This document shows, one piece after another, positions 60,400-64,000 of a stretch of DNA of 64,000 nucleotides (the first letter of the stretch is position 1; each line of letters opens with the position of its first letter). A program made the position numbers and the translations under genes. Under the pieces are notes generated by a model. It was not told where the DNA came from, searched no databases, and saw nothing but the letters and a program-made list of their open reading frames with translations. Location of the stretch: positions 124,001 through 188,000 of the forward strand of contig NZ_JHXF01000008.1 in NCBI RefSeq assembly GCF_000621845.1, written 5' to 3'. Source of the DNA: Ruminococcus flavefaciens MA2007. GTDB lineage: Bacteria > Bacillota > Clostridia > Oscillospirales > Ruminococcaceae.

Positions 60400-60436
60400 A
60401 GCCCGAAAGAAGAATATTCTTCTTTCGGGCTTTCGC
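60400..60436 (+). terminator. Terminator of metY
   Basis: AGCCCGAAAGAAGAA / TTCTTCTTTCGGGCT, a 15-bp stem with very short loop, followed by TTCGCATTATTTTT. Confidence 0.82.
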
Positions 60437-60548
60437 ATTATTTTTACTTTCGTAACTAATATTATAACATTTTTTTAAGGTTATTTCAAGCTGCAAGATA
60501 TACAATATTTTTAGCGAATAATTGTGAGATTTACTGCGGGCTAAAACA

Positions 60549-60622
60549 TTGAATTTTTCATAAAAATACAGTATAATTTAAATATGGGCATAAAATAATG
60601 CTGTGCAGAAGCATTATTTTGT
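60549..60622 (+). promoter_or_regulatory. Promoter and leader hairpin of the flavoprotein gene
   Basis: -35 TTGAAT, 17-bp spacer, -10 TATAAT (60572-60577), then AAAATAATGCT...AGCATTATTTT hairpin (60593-60620) in the leader. The remaining gap from 60437 is AT-rich. Confidence 0.6.
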
Positions 60623-60706
60623 GTGATTTGCAAAAAATGCAAATATCGAAGTACCTGTTTTTCTCGGCAATTCGTAACAACAATTTAGAAAAGGAGTTGT
60701 ACTATT

Positions 60707-61654
60707 ATGGCTTTTAAAGTAATGGGCGTAACAGCAGGAAGAAAGGACAGCAACAGTGAGATATTACTTAAAGAGGCGCTGCTTGTCTGTCAGGAGCAGG
60801 GCGCAGAGGTGTCCATGATAAACCTGAGAGATTTCAATCTCCTTGACTGCAATGGCTGTACATCTTGTACTATAGGTATGTCTATGGGCAAGAATACAGG
60901 CTGCTCACTTAAAAATGCAGACGATAAGGACAGGATAATGCAGGTTTTCCTGGATCAGGACGCAGTTATCTTCTCAGCTCCTACATATGAGCTCATGCCC
61001 TCGTCGCTGTTCCTCAAATTCATGCACAGAAACTTAGCATACGAGACAGCTTTTCTCACCAAGATAGGCGCTATCCAGCATCGTGACCGAGTAGGCGCTC
61101 TCATGGCGGTAGGCGGCTCAACACGTTCATGGCAGTCAATGGCTCTTGAATGTATGCAGATAACCACCGTTACAAGCAGCTTCAAGATAGTAGATATGTA
61201 TATGGCAACAATGGTGCCTGCACCTGCACAGGTGCTTCTCCACGAGGAAAAGCTTGCCCGTGCAAGAGAGATAGGCGCAAATGTTATGAAGGCTCTGAAT
61301 ACACCTCCTGCTGAGCGCAAGTGGCTGGGCGAGCCCGATTACGGCTGGTGTCCTAACTGTCACAGCAACTGCCTCTGCTTAGGCGAGGAGCAGTGGGGCG
61401 GCTTGAAGTATCCTATCGAGTGTGCAGTCTGCGGAGCAGGCGGCGACCTTGAAAAGACTTCTGACGGCAAATGGAAGTTCGTCATCGCAGCCAACGGACT
61501 GGAGCGTGACCGTACCACTGAGGAGGGACGCGGAGTTCACTGCGACGAGATAGCCGATACACAGGGCGGCTTCTTCATGGATCCCGAGAAGCCGAAGATA
61601 GTAGCACAGAGACTTGAAAAGTACAAGAAGATAACCTTCAAGGGACTTGAATAA
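60707..61654 (+). CDS. NADPH-dependent FMN reductase / multimeric flavodoxin family protein
   Basis: 315 aa. N-terminal 200 residues form an iron-sulphur-flavoprotein-like flavodoxin fold (VMGVTAGRKDSNSEILLKEA, CNGCTSCTIG, SAPTYELMPSSLFLKFMHR). The C-terminal 100 residues carry Cys pairs (WCPNCHSNCLCLG, CAVCGAGG) that look like a zinc or iron site. Redox role likely; partner unknown. Ribosome site AAAGGAG. Confidence 0.82.
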   Translation: MAFKVMGVTAGRKDSNSEILLKEALLVCQEQGAEVSMINLRDFNLLDCNGCTSCTIGMSMGKNTGCSLKNADDKDRIMQVFLDQDAVIFSAPTYELMPSSLFLKFMHRNLAYETAFLTKIGAIQHRDRVGALMAVGGSTRSWQSMALECMQITTVTSSFKIVDMYMATMVPAPAQVLLHEEKLARAREIGANVMKALNTPPAERKWLGEPDYGWCPNCHSNCLCLGEEQWGGLKYPIECAVCGAGGDLEKTSDGKWKFVIAANGLERDRTTEEGRGVHCDEIADTQGGFFMDPEKPKIVAQRLEKYKKITFKGLE

Positions 61655-61661
61655 TGATCCA

Positions 61662-61697
61662 AACAGCCGTAAGGAGCTTCCTTATGGCTGTTTTTTA
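61662..61697 (+). terminator. Terminator of the flavoprotein gene
   Basis: ACAGCCGTAAGGAG / CTTCCTTATGGCTGT then TTTTTT. Confidence 0.85.
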
Positions 61698-61885
61698 TGC
61701 GGATATAAAAATTTTTTTGATGTTAGTGTTGCTTTATTGACTGTTATATGGTACAATAAGAAAGCTGAGGCTCCAAACTGTTTTGTTCGTAGAAAAATAA
61801 AGCTTCTTTCGCACATTCGGCGGCATAAATATGAGCAGTTTTTTCTGAAAGTGAAATATAACTCCCGAAAAAACGATTATATATA

Positions 61886-61987
61886 ATGAAACACGAACAA
61901 AGGGCTTCGGATATCACTCCTACGGGAGCAGAAAGAGGAACAATAATGATATATACATCAAATAAAGCGCAGGAGCTGTCTGCGTAA
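61886..61987 (+). other. Small ORF overlapping the carboxypeptidase start
   Basis: In-frame ATGs at 61886 (33 codons) and 61946 (13 codons) end in TAA at 61985-61987, which shares its last base with the ATG of the next gene (TAATG). The peptide ends GTIMIYTSNKAQELSA. AGAGGAAC precedes the inner ATG. It may couple translation of the carboxypeptidase. Before it, 61698-61885 holds only a possible TTGCTT...TACAAT promoter. Confidence 0.4.
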
Positions 61988-63000
61988 TGGCTTACAAAGT
62001 AAAAAAAGGACGGCTTATTCTGGCAATAGGTATTTTTACGGCAGTATTTACGGTAATGCTTGCAGTTTTTCTTGCCATTGCCCTGAAGATAAAAAAGCCC
62101 GAAAACAGCAGCGAAGTTTCTGAAGCGACTACTGCGGCTTCAACTGCGGAAACTACCGTGACCTCTGTCACTACTACAGCAGTTACCACAACTGAGGTAA
62201 CTGCTACTATAGCGCATATCGAGGATATAAACTGCAACAGTGCAGTACTGTACTCTATGGGCGGCAAAAAGCTTCTTTATGAGGACAAAATAAATGAAAA
62301 ATATGCTCCTGCCAGCCTTACGAAGCTGCTTACGGCGGCTGTGGCGCTGAAATACGTAAATGCGGAGGCTGTATTCCACGTAGGCTCGGAGCAGGCTCTC
62401 GTTCACGCTAATTCAAGCCTTTGCGGACTTATGGCAGGTGATGAGCTGACTTTGCAGGACCTTGTTACGGGACTTCTTATGTCCTCGGGCAACGACGCGG
62501 CGTATACCATAGCAGTTTCTACAGCCCGTGCCCACAGCCGCAATCCCGATATGACCGACAGTGAAGCTGTTGAGTATTTCTGCGGCATGATGAATAATTT
62601 TGCTGACTTCATAGGCATGAAGAACAGCCACTTCACCACTCCCGACGGCTGGGACGACGCCGACCAGTATATCACGGCGGCTGACCTGATAGTCCTTACG
62701 GAATATGCTATGTCAGTACCCGAGATAAGCGAGGTCGTGGGAGTTCACAGCAGGGAAGTGGAGATAAGCTCAGGCAGGATACTTGGCTGGGAGAACTCCA
62801 ACGAGCTGCTGAATCCTGACAGTCCATATTATACAGAGGGAGTATTCGGCGTAAAAACGGGAACTACCGATTTAGCAGGAAACAATCTCATAACTGTATA
62901 CAAGAAAAACAGAAGAACATATATCGTGGTAGTATTGGGCTGCGATACCGACGATGAGCGCTATATGCTCACCAAGGAGCTTCTGTCATACTGCGAATAA
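61987..63000 (+). CDS. D-alanyl-D-alanine carboxypeptidase (DacA/DacF-like)
   Basis: Trims peptidoglycan stem peptides outside the membrane. 337 aa. N-terminal membrane anchor at about 11-34, Thr-rich stalk (about 45-75), then the penicillin-binding domain with Ser110-X-X-Lys113 (SLTK), Ser167-Gly-Asn (SGN) and Lys290-Thr-Gly (KTG). The usual C-terminal beta domain of PBP5 is absent, so it is a short form. AGGAG at 61971 serves as ribosome site. Confidence 0.92.
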   Translation: MAYKVKKGRLILAIGIFTAVFTVMLAVFLAIALKIKKPENSSEVSEATTAASTAETTVTSVTTTAVTTTEVTATIAHIEDINCNSAVLYSMGGKKLLYEDKINEKYAPASLTKLLTAAVALKYVNAEAVFHVGSEQALVHANSSLCGLMAGDELTLQDLVTGLLMSSGNDAAYTIAVSTARAHSRNPDMTDSEAVEYFCGMMNNFADFIGMKNSHFTTPDGWDDADQYITAADLIVLTEYAMSVPEISEVVGVHSREVEISSGRILGWENSNELLNPDSPYYTEGVFGVKTGTTDLAGNNLITVYKKNRRTYIVVVLGCDTDDERYMLTKELLSYCE

Positions 63001-63002
63001 CA

Positions 63003-63034
63003 GCAAAAGGGCGTGATTTTCATCACGCCCTTAA
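63003..63034. terminator. Shared terminator between carboxypeptidase and GGDEF gene
   Basis: AAAGGGCGTGAT / ATCACGCCCTT with a 4-base loop. It lies between the two convergent genes; the right arm overlaps the last codons of the GGDEF gene. Confidence 0.7.
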
Positions 63035-63999
63035 TCTGTATATTCTGTGTGGTTCTTGCCGTTGTTTTTGCCCTTATAAAGGCGTTTATCGGCTGTTGTG
63101 ATAACGTTGTCTATCTTGTCCACGGGGATTCCCTTGCTTACGCCGAATGTCATTGTAACTCCGAATTCAACATCGTCTATCTCAAAAACGTGACTGCGGA
63201 GCATTTTATGTATCTGCTCGGTAAAGGCAACGCCCTTTTCTATGCTTGCATTCGGTATTACGAAGAGGAACTCCTCGCCGCCCCACCTTGCGGCATATCC
63301 GCCGTCGGGAATAAAGTTTATAAACTGATTCGATACATAAACAAGCACCTTATCGCCTACATCATGACCGTAGGTATCGTTTATCCTCTTAAAGTTGTCG
63401 ATATCTCCGATACCGATGATATACTGGCTTCTCGGAGAGCAGTCTCTTCTGATAGAGCGGATATTCTCGTTCATAGCACGGCGGTTGAAAAGATGTGTAA
63501 GAGGATCCTTGGAAGCCTGCTCCTTAAAGGTCTCACGCTGGTCTACAAGCTGGAACTCCTTATACTCACGGATAAAGATATTTGAAACGCCTGCGATCAG
63601 CATCACGAAAACTCCGATGACTGCGTTTGTTATCTGTATCGCCTTTATTACGTCGTTATCCTCGAATACATACTTTACATCGGCGTTGTAGTCCATGGTT
63701 ATCTTGTAGTAAAGGAAAAGCCCCAGAGACACCGCAGATATGATAAACGGTACATATATCTTCCGTGTATACGTCAGGAACGTAGCAGGGATTATCAATA
63801 TGAAGAACATTGCAAAATCGGGCTGCCACCCCAGAAGGTGCGTTGCGAATGCGGCGTGTGCTATAATTTCGATATCTCCCAGATAAAGAAGAGCAGCGCT
63901 GCTCTTTCCGAGTCGGACAAGTATCAGGAGAACGAAGTAGAAAAACACGCTGAATATATTGAAAATCACGAGCTCTTTTACGTGAAGTACCTGAAACAT
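63031..63999 (-). CDS. Membrane diguanylate cyclase (GGDEF), at window edge
   Basis: 322 aa visible from the ATG at 63999; the true start may lie beyond the window. Five or so membrane helices in residues 10-155, then a GGDEF domain (about 165-315) with DPLTHLFNRRA, IGDIDNFKRINDTYGHDVGD and the active-site GGEEF motif in ARWGGEEFLFVIP. All catalytic residues are present, so c-di-GMP synthesis is expected. No inhibitory RXXD site is seen upstream of the motif. Confidence 0.92.
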   Translation of the reverse strand: MFQVLHVKELVIFNIFSVFFYFVLLILVRLGKSSAALLYLGDIEIIAHAAFATHLLGWQPDFAMFFILIIPATFLTYTRKIYVPFIISAVSLGLFLYYKITMDYNADVKYVFEDNDVIKAIQITNAVIGVFVMLIAGVSNIFIREYKEFQLVDQRETFKEQASKDPLTHLFNRRAMNENIRSIRRDCSPRSQYIIGIGDIDNFKRINDTYGHDVGDKVLVYVSNQFINFIPDGGYAARWGGEEFLFVIPNASIEKGVAFTEQIHKMLRSHVFEIDDVEFGVTMTFGVSKGIPVDKIDNVITTADKRLYKGKNNGKNHTEYTD

Positions 64000-64000
64000 C

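Noticed and set aside
61647..61886. 79-codon open frame after the flavoprotein gene
   Set aside because: It spans a terminator and AT-rich gap and has no ribosome site of its own or domain.

Overview
The window looks like a chromosomal segment of a fibre-degrading, cellulosome-forming Ruminococcus, closest in style to R. flavefaciens or R. champanellensis. The evidence is three secreted GH5 cellulases with Thr-rich linkers, R. flavefaciens-type dockerins on all three (the one at the left edge is cut by the window), Gram-positive promoters (TTGACA-17-TATAAT) and strong AGGAGG-type ribosome sites, clostridial sporulation genes (sigE, spoIIGA) and a tryptophan T-box. The species call is inference.

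Layout. 1-4.5 kb: two tandem GH5 (subfamily 1-like) cellulases on the minus strand; the downstream one is cut by the window edge. 4.6-12.5 kb: a Trp T-box and a rearranged trp operon (trpE-G-methyltransferase-B-A-[repeat]-D-C-F). 12.5-16.1 kb: sigE/spoIIGA, a 35-aa membrane protein and a DEAD-box RNA helicase. 16.4-21.1 kb: a 4.7-kb mobile element inserted in the anticodon loop of a tRNA-Ser(CGA) gene; it carries two excisionase-like genes, an AbiE-like toxin/antitoxin pair, an unusual relaxase-integrase chimera, a small unknown gene and a complete replacement tRNA-Ser. 21.2-25.6 kb: glgB, aroC, a SUKH-like gene and a frameshifted GrpB-family gene. 25.7-30.4 kb: a sugar-sensor/GGDEF-like/AraC hybrid regulator divergent from a GH5_4-like dockerin cellulase.

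30.7-38 kb: the queuosine precursor operon (queD-queE-folE-queC-queF) with a structured leader, a membrane-anchored alpha/beta hydrolase, pncB and eno. 38.5-49.6 kb: an iron/metal region: feoA-feoA-feoB-Cys-rich protein, then a cluster under a promoter with the same architecture and operator-like sequence (DUF2325, DUF3793, flavodoxin, cell-wall protein, flavinylated ferric-reductase-like membrane protein, AraC regulator), then a DUF6110 protein and a P1B-type ATPase. 50-53.7 kb: an ABC transporter with a long coiled-coil permease. 54-57 kb: a secreted protein and an ECF sigma/membrane anti-sigma pair bracketed by mirror-image hairpin arrays. 57-64 kb: iscU/iscS, a cysteine-containing leader peptide followed by an O-acetylhomoserine sulfhydrylase, a flavoprotein, a D,D-carboxypeptidase and a diguanylate cyclase at the right edge.

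The most notable observations are the tRNA-splitting element that brings its own intact tRNA and probably uses the host tRNA promoter; the iron-linked extracellular electron-transfer cluster sharing an operator with feoAB; the short Cys leader peptide before the sulfhydrylase; and a family of mosaic palindromic repeats, one copy of which appears to sit in the loop of a transcription terminator. All calls are from reading the sequence; no database search was run.
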